Positions 29,565-38,103 of a DNA stretch of 64,000 nucleotides are shown here, piece after piece. The stretch is from Lentilactobacillus otakiensis DSM 19908 = JCM 15040 (lineage in GTDB: Bacteria; Bacillota; Bacilli; Lactobacillales; Lactobacillaceae), in the NCBI RefSeq assembly GCF_001434145.1, contig NZ_AZED01000014.1, positions 558,001 through 622,000 of the forward strand, read 5' to 3'. The notes beneath the pieces were generated by a model that was given only the letters and a program-made list of their open reading frames with translations, was not told the origin of the DNA and did no database searches. How positions within the stretch are numbered: position 1 is the stretch's first letter; the number at the start of each line of letters is the position of its first letter. The position numbers and the translations under genes are program-made.

Positions 29565-30047
29565 TTAAGAATTGCCAGTCTTAATCTTTCTTTTCTTGCG
29601 GGCTGCTTTAAAAAAATCTTTCATGATTTGGGAAGATTGATCTGCTAAAACACCTTCAACAACGTGAACTTGGTGGTTAAGCCGAGAATCTTCTAAAACG
29701 GTGTAGAGACTTCTTGTCGCACCCGCTTTTGGATCGCGGGCACCGAAGCAAACATTTTTAATTCGTGAATTAATGATTGCACCCGAACACATCAGACAGG
29801 GTTCGATCGTCACGTAAAGATCACAATCAACCAGTCGCCAACTTTGTAAGGCACGGCAGGCCTCCTCAATTGCTAAAACTTCAGCATGGGCAATGCCATC
29901 ATTCAGATGTTCACGGAGGTTGTGCCCACGGCCAACGATCAGACCGTTATGAACAACGACTGCGCCGATTGGAACTTCACCAATCATGTATGCTTTTTGA
30001 GCCTCGACTAAAGCAGCCTTCATAAAACGACTATCAGCTTGAAACAT
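29565..30047 (-). CDS. tadA: tRNA-specific adenosine deaminase
   Basis: 160 residues. Converts A34 to inosine in tRNA-Arg(ACG). Zinc deaminase motifs HAEV (about 55-58) and PCLMC (about 84-88) are intact; the C-terminal segment DFFKAARKKRK is typical. GAGGG lies before ATG 30047. Starts 12 bases past the upstream methyltransferase stop, so the two are co-transcribed. Confidence 0.96.
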   Translation of the reverse strand: MFQADSRFMKAALVEAQKAYMIGEVPIGAVVVHNGLIVGRGHNLREHLNDGIAHAEVLAIEEACRALQSWRLVDCDLYVTIEPCLMCSGAIINSRIKNVCFGARDPKAGATRSLYTVLEDSRLNHQVHVVEGVLADQSSQIMKDFFKAARKKRKIKTGNS

Positions 30048-30059
30048 TTTGAGCCCTCA

Positions 30060-30668
30060 CTATTTCTTAATGCTTTGTAAAATGTAGTATCCCTTATCTC
30101 TTTTTAAAATTGTGCAGTTTCCAAATAACTTTGTCATTAATTTTTTTGCTGACGGCGCCCCTTGCTTCTTCTGCAAAACAACAGTTAGTGTTCCACCGTC
30201 GACCAAATGATCAACAGCTCCGGAGATCATCGCATCAACGACTTTTTTACCCGCTCTAACGGGTGGATTGGTGATAATTGCGGCATAATCATCCTTGATT
30301 GCTTCATATATGTCGCTCTCAAAGATGTGCACATTCTCAACGCGATTTTCCGCGGCATTCTGTTTGGCCAATTCCAACGCCAATTCGTTGACGTCAACCA
30401 TATCGATTTGGCGTGCGGGAAATGCTTTGGCGATTGAAATTCCGATCGGACCATATCCGGTACCCATGTCTAAAAGCTTACCGTCAGGAATGATGTCATA
30501 GTTAATGTTGTTCACCAAGACACGACTGCCGTAATCAACCGTATGCTTAGAAAACACACCGTTGTCAGAAGTGAACACTAAGTTGTTTCCAAGCAACACA
30601 AAGTTCCATGTGATCGGTTGGGATTCAACATCTGGATGCTTGGAATAGTAAAATGAATTGTCTGTCAT
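30060..30668 (-). CDS. RsmC/YbxB-type class I SAM methyltransferase
   Basis: 202 residues. SAM-binding motif LLDMGTGYGPIGISIAK near 65-81, acidic strand end VDVNELALELAKQN, and the NPPVRAGK catalytic motif near 135-142, the form used by N2-guanine RNA methyltransferases of the RsmC/RlmG group. Exact target not determined by sequence. AGGAG precedes ATG 30668. Divergent from nrdH. Confidence 0.88.
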   Translation of the reverse strand: MTDNSFYYSKHPDVESQPITWNFVLLGNNLVFTSDNGVFSKHTVDYGSRVLVNNINYDIIPDGKLLDMGTGYGPIGISIAKAFPARQIDMVDVNELALELAKQNAAENRVENVHIFESDIYEAIKDDYAAIITNPPVRAGKKVVDAMISGAVDHLVDGGTLTVVLQKKQGAPSAKKLMTKLFGNCTILKRDKGYYILQSIKK

Positions 30669-30730
30669 AAAAATCTCCTATTTTGTCTTTCACAATCGTT
30701 ACCCATATTTGGTGCTTACAATTAGTTTTA

Positions 30731-30782
30731 TCACAATATATTGTGTTTTAATCGTTGCATTTCACACTATTTAGTGTAAACT
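30731..30782 (+). promoter_or_regulatory. nrd promoter with two NrdR boxes
   Basis: Box 1 CACAATATATTGTG (30732-30745, perfect palindrome) and box 2 ACACTATTTAGTGT (30764-30777) have centres 32 bp apart, three helical turns. A promoter TTGCAT (30755-30760), 16 bp, TAAACT (30777-30782) is overlapped by box 2. This is the standard NrdR ATP-cone repressor arrangement. Confidence 0.88.
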
Positions 30783-30826
30783 TGAATCATAAATTAAATT
30801 TTAACGAAACAGGGGAAGTGTTTATA

Positions 30827-31057
30827 ATGGCTAAAATTACACTATATTCAAAGAACAACTGCATGCAATGCAAAATGACGAAACGTTACCTTTCAGAACA
30901 CAATGTTCAATTTGAGGAACACAACATCAACGAGCAACCACAATATATTGATTACCTCAAGCAACGAGGCTTCATGGCTGTACCCGTTGTTGATGTTGAT
31001 GGTAAGCAAGCATTCAGCGGCTTTAGACCAGATCAACTCCAGTCGATTGCCGGCTAA
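30827..31057 (+). CDS. nrdH: Glutaredoxin-like NrdH electron donor
   Basis: 76 residues from ATG 30827 (AGGGGAAG upstream); an earlier in-frame ATG lies within the promoter. Thioredoxin fold with redox CMQC near residues 11-14, cis-proline AVPVV, and the NrdH signature FSGFRPDQL at the C-terminus. Supplies electrons to class Ib ribonucleotide reductase encoded directly downstream. Confidence 0.96.
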   Translation: MAKITLYSKNNCMQCKMTKRYLSEHNVQFEEHNINEQPQYIDYLKQRGFMAVPVVDVDGKQAFSGFRPDQLQSIAG

Positions 31058-31096
31058 TTGCCTTTATCCATTCTAACATATTGATTTTAGATTAGC

Positions 31097-31128
31097 GGGC
31101 GAAACCACAAACGGTCTCGCCCCCTTTT
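31097..31128 (+). terminator. Weak terminator/attenuator between nrdH and nrdE
   Basis: GGGCGA-A-ACC / GGT-C-TCGCCC stem with CCTTTTATT after it. Probably lowers, rather than stops, read-through into nrdE. Confidence 0.6.
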
Positions 31129-31161
31129 ATTCCTAATTCCTAAGAAAGCGTGGTACTAAAT

Positions 31162-33327
31162 ATGTCACTTCACAACCTAAAGGATGTTACATACTTCGAC
31201 TTGAACAATGAAATTAACATCCCAGTCAATGGTCAAATCCCATTGCAAAAAGATCAGGAAGCCCTCCAAGCTTTCCTGAAAGAAAACGTTCAGCCAAACC
31301 TGATGAAGTTTGACAGTATTAAGGATCGTTTTGATTACTTAATCGAAAACAATTACTATGAAGCAGATTTCGTTAACAAGTATCAGATGTCATTCATTGA
31401 AAAATTATATCAATATTTGAACGATCAAAACTTCCATTTCAAATCATTCATGGCAGCCTATAAATTCTATGCCCAATATGCGTTGAAAACAAACGACAAC
31501 GATTCATATTTGGAAAGCTTTTTGGATAGAGTTGCTGCTAATGCGCTCTTCTTCGCCGATGGTGATGAAAAGCTTGCCATGGACTTGGCTGACGAAATTG
31601 TTCATCAACGTTACCAACCTGCCACCCCAAGCTTCCTGAATGCCGGACGTGAAAATCGTGGTGAGTTTGTTTCATGTTTCTTGATCCAAACGACCGACGA
31701 CATGAATACGATTGGTCGAACAATCAACTCAGCTCTCCAACTCTCAAGAATTGGTGGTGGAGTTGGGATTAATCTTTCCAATCTTCGTGAGGCCGGCGCA
31801 CCCATCAAACATATTGAAGGGGCAGCTTCCGGTGTTGTTCCAGTTATGAAGCTGTTGGAAGACAGTTTTTCATACTCGAACCAGTTGGGCCAACGTCAAG
31901 GTGCCGGTGTGGTCTATCTATCCGTCTTTCATCCAGACATTATTGAATTTTTGGGTGCAAAAAAGGAAAACGCAGACGAAAAGATCCGTTTGAAGACTCT
32001 TTCGCTTGGCGTCACCGTTCCTGACAAGTTTTATCAACTAATCAAAGCAAATGCCGATATGTATTTGTTCAGCCCTTACGATGTAGAACGCGAGTACGGT
32101 GTGCCATTCTCATATGTCGACATTACAAAGGAATATGACAATTTAGTTGCTAATGACAAGATCTCTAAAAAGAAGATTAAAGCACGAGACTTGGAAACTG
32201 AAATTAGTAAGCTTCAACAAGAATCCGGTTACCCCTACATCATTAATATTGACACTGCCAATCGCGACAATCCAATTGCCGGTCGCATTGTAATGAGTAA
32301 CCTGTGTTCAGAAATTCTCCAAGTTCAGACCCCGTCGACTGTTGATAACCAACAGCATTACATTAAAATGGGCAAAGATATCTCATGTAACTTGGGATCA
32401 ACCAATATCAATAATATGATGGCTGGCGATGATTTCGGCCACTCCGTTGAAAGCATGGTTCGAGCACTAACATTTGTCACTGACCATTCCAATATCGACG
32501 TTGTACCATCAATCCAAAAGGGTAATAAAGAGTCCCATTCAATCGGCTTAGGTGGTATGGGTCTCCACAGCTTTTTGGCTAAACATCATATGTATTATGG
32601 TTCACCAGAATCAGTTGAGTTCACCAGCGTTTACTTCATGCTTTTAAACTATTGGAGCCTAGTTGCATCTAACAAGATCGCCAAAGAACGCAAAGAAACA
32701 TTTGGCAACTTCGAAAACAGCAAGTATGCTGATGGAAGTTACTTCGATAAGTATCTTGATGAATCATTTGCACCAAAGTCCGCTGAAGTTAAAGCATTGT
32801 TTAAAGACGACTGGATTCCTTCAAAAGAAGATTGGGAAGCTCTCAAAGAATCAGTCATGAAATACGGTCTCTACCACCAAAACCGTCTGGCAGTCGCTCC
32901 TAATGGTTCAATTTCATACATCAATGACACCACTGCCAGCCTTCATCCAATCATCAACCGGATTGAAGAACGACAAGAGTCAAAGATCGGTAAGATCTAT
33001 TACCCAGCGCCATACCTTTCAAACGATACCATGCCTTACTACACATCAGCCTATGATATGGATATGCGCAAAGTCATTGATATCTACGCCGCCGCTCAGG
33101 AGCATATTGATCAAGGCATGGCATTGACCCTCTTTATGCGTTCAACGATCCCAGAAGGATTGTATGAATGGAAAAATGGTCGGACAGACAAGATGACCAC
33201 TCGAGACTTGAACATTTTGAGAAACTACGCCTACAAAAAAGGTGTTAAATCAATTTATTACATTCGAACTTTCACTGATGATCAACAAGAAGTTGGCTCT
33301 AATGAGTGTGAAAGCTGCGTCATTTAA
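31162..33327 (+). CDS. nrdE: Class Ib ribonucleotide reductase alpha subunit
   Basis: 721 residues from ATG 31162 (MSLHNLKDVTYFDLN, the family start); GTG 31150 is less likely. Active-site cysteines in VSCFLIQTTD and SNLCSEILQ, radical-transfer tyrosines near the C-terminus, and the shuttle pair CESC at the end. Reduces ribonucleoside diphosphates. No ATP-cone domain at the N-terminus, as normal for class Ib. Third partner nrdF follows after 11 bases. Confidence 0.97.
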   Translation: MSLHNLKDVTYFDLNNEINIPVNGQIPLQKDQEALQAFLKENVQPNLMKFDSIKDRFDYLIENNYYEADFVNKYQMSFIEKLYQYLNDQNFHFKSFMAAYKFYAQYALKTNDNDSYLESFLDRVAANALFFADGDEKLAMDLADEIVHQRYQPATPSFLNAGRENRGEFVSCFLIQTTDDMNTIGRTINSALQLSRIGGGVGINLSNLREAGAPIKHIEGAASGVVPVMKLLEDSFSYSNQLGQRQGAGVVYLSVFHPDIIEFLGAKKENADEKIRLKTLSLGVTVPDKFYQLIKANADMYLFSPYDVEREYGVPFSYVDITKEYDNLVANDKISKKKIKARDLETEISKLQQESGYPYIINIDTANRDNPIAGRIVMSNLCSEILQVQTPSTVDNQQHYIKMGKDISCNLGSTNINNMMAGDDFGHSVESMVRALTFVTDHSNIDVVPSIQKGNKESHSIGLGGMGLHSFLAKHHMYYGSPESVEFTSVYFMLLNYWSLVASNKIAKERKETFGNFENSKYADGSYFDKYLDESFAPKSAEVKALFKDDWIPSKEDWEALKESVMKYGLYHQNRLAVAPNGSISYINDTTASLHPIINRIEERQESKIGKIYYPAPYLSNDTMPYYTSAYDMDMRKVIDIYAAAQEHIDQGMALTLFMRSTIPEGLYEWKNGRTDKMTTRDLNILRNYAYKKGVKSIYYIRTFTDDQQEVGSNECESCVI

Positions 33328-33338
33328 AGGAGAAATTC

Positions 33339-34295
33339 ATGACTGAGAATTATAAAGCAATTAATTGGAACGCCATCGATGACCAAATCGACAAGGCAAC
33401 TTGGGAAAAGTTAACTGAACAGTTCTGGCTGGATACCCGGATCCCATTGTCAAACGATTTATCAGATTGGCGGACTTTAGACCAAGACCATCAGTGGGTG
33501 GTTGGCCACGTATTTGGCGGCTTAACCTTGTTGGATACCCTTCAATCGCAAGAAGGAATGGCTTCATTGCGTAAAGATGTTCAAACCCAGCATGAAACAG
33601 CTGTTTTGAATAACATTCAATTCATGGAATCCGTCCACGCCAAAAGTTATTCATCAATCTTCTCGACGTTAAACACCCCAGACCAAATTGATGAAATCTT
33701 CGACTGGAGTGACAGTGAAGAATTCTTACAAAACAAAGCAATCAAGATTCGTGATATCTATGCCAACGAACCAGATCCATTAAAGAAGAAAGTCGCCAGT
33801 GTCTTCTTGGAAACCTTCCTGTTCTATTCTGGGTTCTATACCCCACTATGGTACTTGGGTCATAATAAGATCCCTAACGTCGCCGAAATCATCAAATTGA
33901 TTCTCCGTGACGAATCAGTCCACGGGACTTACATTGGCTACAAATTCCAAATTGGCTACAACCAGTTACCAAAGGAAAAACAAGAAGATATGAAGAACTG
34001 GATTTATGATTTCTTGTATAAACTGTACGGAAATGAAGAAAAGTATACCCATATCTTGTACGACCAAACTGGCTGGACTGAAGATGTATTGACCTTTATC
34101 CGTTACAATGCCAACAAGGCGCTAATGAACTTGGGTCAAGATCCCCTCTTCCCTGATACGGCAGAGGACGTCAACCCGGTGGTCATGAACGGAATTTCAA
34201 CTTCAACGGCAAACCATGATTTCTTCTCACAGGTAGGGAACGGTTATCTGTTAGGAAACGTGGAGTCAATGAAGGATTCGGATTACGATATTTAG
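33339..34295 (+). CDS. nrdF: Class Ib ribonucleotide reductase beta subunit
   Basis: 318 residues, ferritin-like fold housing the dimetal/tyrosyl radical centre. ESVHAKSYSSIF near 100 and ESVHGTYIGYKF near 192 carry metal ligands. AAGGAG precedes ATG 33339. Class Ib NrdF is often activated as a dimanganese cofactor by the flavodoxin NrdI, but no nrdI lies in this cluster. The stop codon is the first bases of a composite hairpin element. Confidence 0.97.
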   Translation: MTENYKAINWNAIDDQIDKATWEKLTEQFWLDTRIPLSNDLSDWRTLDQDHQWVVGHVFGGLTLLDTLQSQEGMASLRKDVQTQHETAVLNNIQFMESVHAKSYSSIFSTLNTPDQIDEIFDWSDSEEFLQNKAIKIRDIYANEPDPLKKKVASVFLETFLFYSGFYTPLWYLGHNKIPNVAEIIKLILRDESVHGTYIGYKFQIGYNQLPKEKQEDMKNWIYDFLYKLYGNEEKYTHILYDQTGWTEDVLTFIRYNANKALMNLGQDPLFPDTAEDVNPVVMNGISTSTANHDFFSQVGNGYLLGNVESMKDSDYDI

Positions 34296-34421
34296 AGTGT
34301 GACGAGACCCGGTTAGGGCCCAGAGCATAAGTAATTAAAGCCAATGATGAACGGTTCTTGTTCGTCGTTGGCTTTAATTACTTATGTGGCCGGGCCCTGG
34401 GTCATCGGAACACGTTTCCAC
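34293..34421 (+). repeat. Composite hairpin element behind nrdF
   Basis: TAGAGTGTGACGAG starts on the nrdF stop codon; GGAACACGTTTCC ends it. The inner stem CATAAGTAATTAAAGCCAA / TTGGCTTTAATTACTTATG (34326-34344, 34368-34386) continues through GATGAAC/GTTCGTC to a GGTTCTT loop. GGGCCC blocks and GTGT/ACAC pair around it. No T-run follows. Confidence 0.7.
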
Positions 34422-34449
34422 AAAATAACATCCAAATAACCACCAAAGA

Positions 34450-34489
34450 AAGGCTGATACAACTCCCAACCAGGAATTGTATCAGCCTT
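34450..34489. terminator. Bidirectional terminator between nrdF and the D-lactate dehydrogenase gene
   Basis: Perfect 13-bp arms AAGGCTGATACAA / TTGTATCAGCCTT with a 14-nt loop; T-rich on the minus-strand side. Confidence 0.8.
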
Positions 34490-34507
34490 ATTTGTATCTA
34501 ACAATAT

Positions 34508-35503
34508 CTAATCCACCAGATCTGCTGGTATCTTTCCGCTCATCATCATTTCCAGATTTCCCAACGAAATATCAATCATATTCTTAACAGCTTCACTGGT
34601 ATGGAACGCAGAATGCGGTGTAATCAAAACATTTGGCATCATTGAGAGTTTCAATACATCCGGATTCGTCACCTGTTTGGTGGACCTGGAATCCTGCAGA
34701 TCAGCAGACTCATTTTCAATAGTATCAATTCCAGCACCGGCAATCTCACCACTTTGCAGCGCATACATCAAATCATCAGTGTCAACAATTGATCCCCGAG
34801 CCGTATTAATCAGCAGTGCAGTATCCTTCATCTGCTCAAACACTTCATGATTAAATTGGTGGTAATTGGCTTCAGTTGCGGGCATATGAATGCTGATAAT
34901 ATCGCTTTGATTATATAGATCGTCAAGACTCTTGACATATACAAACGATTCATCAGTCGTTTTTTGTGGATACTTGTCATAGGCAATAACGCTTGCCCCC
35001 AGACCTTTAAACAACTTAATGGCTGCACGTCCAATTCGCCCGGTTCCAAGGACACCGACAGTCTGCTCACTCATCAATCGTCCCATAAAATTTGGTGAGA
35101 AGTGAAACTGATGTTTTTGATCTAATTGCTGACGCATGTAGCCAACTTTTCTTGATAAATAAAGGGACATCATCACAGCAAATTCAGCAATACTTTCAGG
35201 GCTGTATGCAGGGACATTGGTAATCCGGACGCCATTTTCCTTGGCAGCTGGAAGATCAATATTATCAACCCCAACGTTGCGCAATGACAAATATTTAATT
35301 CCCATTTTTTTAAATGATTCAAATAATTCAGCAGAATATGGAATTGTTTGGAGGCATGAAACACCATCAAACCCAGCGGCTTCTTCGACCGTTTCTTGAT
35401 TCAAAGTGGTTGTCGTGTACTTGACTTCGATACCATGATCCTTCCCCCACTTCTCGATGAATGGGATTTCGTCATCCCGGACGTTATACACAATAAATTT
35501 CAT
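34508..35503 (-). CDS. D-lactate dehydrogenase family (D-2-hydroxyacid dehydrogenase)
   Basis: 331 residues. N-terminal LRNVGVDNID block typical of D-LDH, Rossmann GTGRIGR near 153-159, catalytic Arg in NTARGSIVD, Glu in IENES, and His in TPHSAFHT. Reduces pyruvate or related 2-oxoacids with NADH; D-2-hydroxyisocaproate dehydrogenase activity is the main alternative. Its promoter overlaps the galT terminator and carries a perfect cre box, so glucose repression is likely. AGGAGG precedes ATG 35503. Confidence 0.9.
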   Translation of the reverse strand: MKFIVYNVRDDEIPFIEKWGKDHGIEVKYTTTTLNQETVEEAAGFDGVSCLQTIPYSAELFESFKKMGIKYLSLRNVGVDNIDLPAAKENGVRITNVPAYSPESIAEFAVMMSLYLSRKVGYMRQQLDQKHQFHFSPNFMGRLMSEQTVGVLGTGRIGRAAIKLFKGLGASVIAYDKYPQKTTDESFVYVKSLDDLYNQSDIISIHMPATEANYHQFNHEVFEQMKDTALLINTARGSIVDTDDLMYALQSGEIAGAGIDTIENESADLQDSRSTKQVTNPDVLKLSMMPNVLITPHSAFHTSEAVKNMIDISLGNLEMMMSGKIPADLVD

Positions 35504-35530
35504 AATTGCCTCCTAATTTAGTTGCAAATT

Positions 35531-35573
35531 TGTTTCCGCTTCCATTTTACCAAAAAAATGAGGTTGGTGACAA
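35531..35573 (-). promoter_or_regulatory. D-LDH-family promoter with perfect cre box
   Basis: Minus-strand -35 TTGTCA (plus 35568-35573), 18-bp spacer, extended -10 TGGTAAAAT (TAAAAT plus 35544-35549). The cre ATGGAAGCGGAAACA (plus 35531-35545) matches WTGNAANCGNWNNCW at every position and overlaps the start point. The -35 lies inside the galT terminator stem. Confidence 0.75.
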
Positions 35574-35594
35574 AACACGTTTGTCCCAACCCCA
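35552..35594 (-). terminator. Terminator of the galKET operon
   Basis: GAGGTTGGTGACAAA / TTTGTCCCAACCCC-type stem and seven minus-strand T residues (plus 35552-35558). Related in sequence to the terminators at 19.7 and 61.0 kb. Confidence 0.85.
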
Positions 35595-35602
35595 TCATGA
35601 TG

Positions 35603-37069
35603 CTATTTAAGTTGATCAATGAAGCGATCAAAGGCCGCTTGACCTTCGTCATTCCACTTATAAACACCAGCATCTTCCAGAACTCTGCCAAAGACTTTGC
35701 CGACTTCTTCATCGACTAATTCTTCAACATTGTTTTTAGTGAAGTTGTCGCGTTTCATCAACTCATCTGCCCAAGGCTTGTGATAATCAGCAATTTGATT
35801 ATCTTCACCTAAGACATACTTTTCGACTTCTTTCATTTCGGTCTTCAGACGAGCTGGTAGAATTGCCCGGCCCATCACTTCGATCAAACCGATATTTTCT
35901 TTCTTAATGTGTTGGACATCCTTATGTGGATGGAAAATTCCGTCTGGGTACTTGTCCGAAGTTTGGTTATCGCGTAAAACAATATCCATTTCGAATTTGT
36001 CACCATTCATTCTGGCGATTGGCGTCACGGTATGATGGCGGGTGCCATCTGTGTATGCCCGGATATCAACTGATTCATCCGAATAATTCTTCCAAGTTTC
36101 GGCAATCTTGTTTGCTGCGTTAACAACTTGATTGGCATCTTTGCTAAGAAGACGGATGGTTGCCATTGGCCACTTCACGATACCGGCCTCCAAGCCATCA
36201 ATGCCAAAGTCAACAGGACGATCGATTTTAGCCTTCATCATTGGGAATGTGTGGCGACCACCTTGATAATGGTCTTGTGCCAACAATGATCCACCAACAA
36301 TTGGCAAATCAGCATTGCTTCCAACAAAGTAATGTGGGAACTGCTTGATAATATCGGTCAAATTAACGAATGTTCGTTGGTCAATTGACATCGGCACGTG
36401 CTTTTGATTCAGAAAGATCGCATGTTCACCAAAGTAAGCATAGGGTGAATATTGGAAGCCCCATGGTTCACCGTTGATCATCATTCTAATCACTCGGTGA
36501 TTGCTACGGGCTGGATAGCCAAGACGGCCCAAATAGCCTTCGTTTTCAATCGCTAACGGTCCTACGGGATAACTGGTAGACTTTGCTCTGCCCGCTGCAG
36601 CAATCGCCTTAGGATCCTTCTCAGGCTTGGATAGGTTAATGGTGATTTCAAGATTGCCATAATCTGTCTTGGTTTCATAAGAAATATTTTTGGCAATTGC
36701 CCGAGTCTTGATATAATCATTATCCTGACTCATGTGATAGAAATAGTCAGTGGCTGCATCAGGAGATTGTTCATACTTGTTCCAGAAAATATGGTTTAGC
36801 GTCGATGGAATTGGTGTGATCAAGTCCATCAATTGATCCTCAAGAATTTCCCGGTTGGTAATCGAATCTTCAATTTTGCCATGTTGAATTGCTAAATCCA
36901 CCAAGTCATTGGCCAAATCGACTGCAGAACTGTCTTCGGTTGAATCGCCAAAGCCATCCCCGATCAGTCTAAAAATCAGATTGGTAACATAAATCCGGTC
37001 AACATCTGAATATGGTGAATCTGATTTGATAATTAAATCGACAAATTTTTCAACTGCTGATTGGCTCAT
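35603..37069 (-). CDS. galT: UDP-glucose--hexose-1-phosphate uridylyltransferase, class II GalT
   Basis: 488 residues, the long Gram-positive GalT2 type rather than the 350-residue HIT-motif enzyme. YRVTNLIFRLIGDG-like N-terminus, RSNHRVIRMMINGEPWGFQYSPYAYFGEH in the middle and HNTVTPI-like HHTVTPIARM segment. Moves UMP from UDP-glucose to galactose-1-phosphate in the Leloir pathway. Starts two bases after the galE stop; last gene of galK-galE-galT. Confidence 0.96.
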   Translation of the reverse strand: MSQSAVEKFVDLIIKSDSPYSDVDRIYVTNLIFRLIGDGFGDSTEDSSAVDLANDLVDLAIQHGKIEDSITNREILEDQLMDLITPIPSTLNHIFWNKYEQSPDAATDYFYHMSQDNDYIKTRAIAKNISYETKTDYGNLEITINLSKPEKDPKAIAAAGRAKSTSYPVGPLAIENEGYLGRLGYPARSNHRVIRMMINGEPWGFQYSPYAYFGEHAIFLNQKHVPMSIDQRTFVNLTDIIKQFPHYFVGSNADLPIVGGSLLAQDHYQGGRHTFPMMKAKIDRPVDFGIDGLEAGIVKWPMATIRLLSKDANQVVNAANKIAETWKNYSDESVDIRAYTDGTRHHTVTPIARMNGDKFEMDIVLRDNQTSDKYPDGIFHPHKDVQHIKKENIGLIEVMGRAILPARLKTEMKEVEKYVLGEDNQIADYHKPWADELMKRDNFTKNNVEELVDEEVGKVFGRVLEDAGVYKWNDEGQAAFDRFIDQLK

Positions 37070-37071
37070 GT

Positions 37072-38076
37072 TTACTGATTTCCTTTCTGATCGTCATAAC
37101 CCTTTGGATGAGTTTCTTTCCAGTTCCAGGCGGTCTTAATGATTTCGTGAACATCATCAAATTGTGGCTTCCAGCCAAGGACCTTCCGTGCTTTATCGCT
37201 AGCGGCAATCAAAGTACTTGGGTCACCGGCACGACGTGGACCCATCTTGGCAGGAATTGGCTTGCCGGTGACATCACGGGCTGCATCCAACATTTGTTTG
37301 TTGGAGAAACCGGTTGATGAGCCTAAATTAAAGGCATCACTGTCGTTACCAGCCTGCAGGTATTTCAATGCCAAGATGTGTGCATCGGCTAAATCAAGCA
37401 CATGTACATAATCACGTACGTTAGTGCCGTCTGGGGTGTCGTAATCGTCGCCGAAAATCGTCAACTGGTCACGTTCACCTGAAGCAACTTGTAAAATGAT
37501 TGGTACCAAGTGGGTTTCTGGATGGTGATCTTCACCAATTGATCCATCCGGCTTAGCACCGGCAACGTTAAAGTAGCGCAGAGCAACAAACTTAATGCCA
37601 TAGGCGACATCGCTCCAATGCATGATCTTTTCCATTGCCAATTTGCTTTCGCCATAGGGGTTGGTTGGAACTTGTGGGTCAGTTTCCTTGATTGGAATTT
37701 GTTTGGGTTCGCCGTAAGTTGCCGCAGTTGATGAGAAGACAATCTTCTTAACATTGTGGGCATTCATGACTTCAAGCAAACTGATCATCCCACCAGTATT
37801 GTTATCAAAGTACTTTAATGGCTTTTCCATGGATTCAGGGACAACGGAGAAGGCAGCAAAGTGAATCACACCTTCAATATCTTCTTTATCAAAAACATCG
37901 TTCATGAATTTCTTGTCACGAACGTCACCTTCATAAAAACGGGCCTTGGGATTGATTGCGGCTTTGTGTCCAGTAACCAAATTATCAACAACCGCGACAT
38001 CATAGCCGTTTTCAACCAATCGATCAACCGTATGTGATCCGATATAACCTGCTCCACCTAATACTAAAATTGCCAT
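37072..38076 (-). CDS. galE: UDP-glucose 4-epimerase
   Basis: 334 residues, extended short-chain dehydrogenase fold. NAD-binding GGAGYIGS near 7-14; catalytic Ser-Tyr-Lys seen as SSTAATYG and YGESKLAME (YxxxK, about 149-153). Interconverts UDP-galactose and UDP-glucose, closing the Leloir pathway and feeding surface polysaccharides. AAGGAGG precedes ATG 38076; 27 bases behind galK. Confidence 0.97.
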   Translation of the reverse strand: MAILVLGGAGYIGSHTVDRLVENGYDVAVVDNLVTGHKAAINPKARFYEGDVRDKKFMNDVFDKEDIEGVIHFAAFSVVPESMEKPLKYFDNNTGGMISLLEVMNAHNVKKIVFSSTAATYGEPKQIPIKETDPQVPTNPYGESKLAMEKIMHWSDVAYGIKFVALRYFNVAGAKPDGSIGEDHHPETHLVPIILQVASGERDQLTIFGDDYDTPDGTNVRDYVHVLDLADAHILALKYLQAGNDSDAFNLGSSTGFSNKQMLDAARDVTGKPIPAKMGPRRAGDPSTLIAASDKARKVLGWKPQFDDVHEIIKTAWNWKETHPKGYDDQKGNQ

Positions 38077-38103
38077 TTAAATATCCTCCTTCTAATCAAT
38101 TAA

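Noticed and set aside
31097-31128. Hairpin between nrdH and nrdE as a full operon end
   Set aside because: nrdE has no convincing promoter of its own behind the hairpin and the genes function together, so it was called a weak attenuator.
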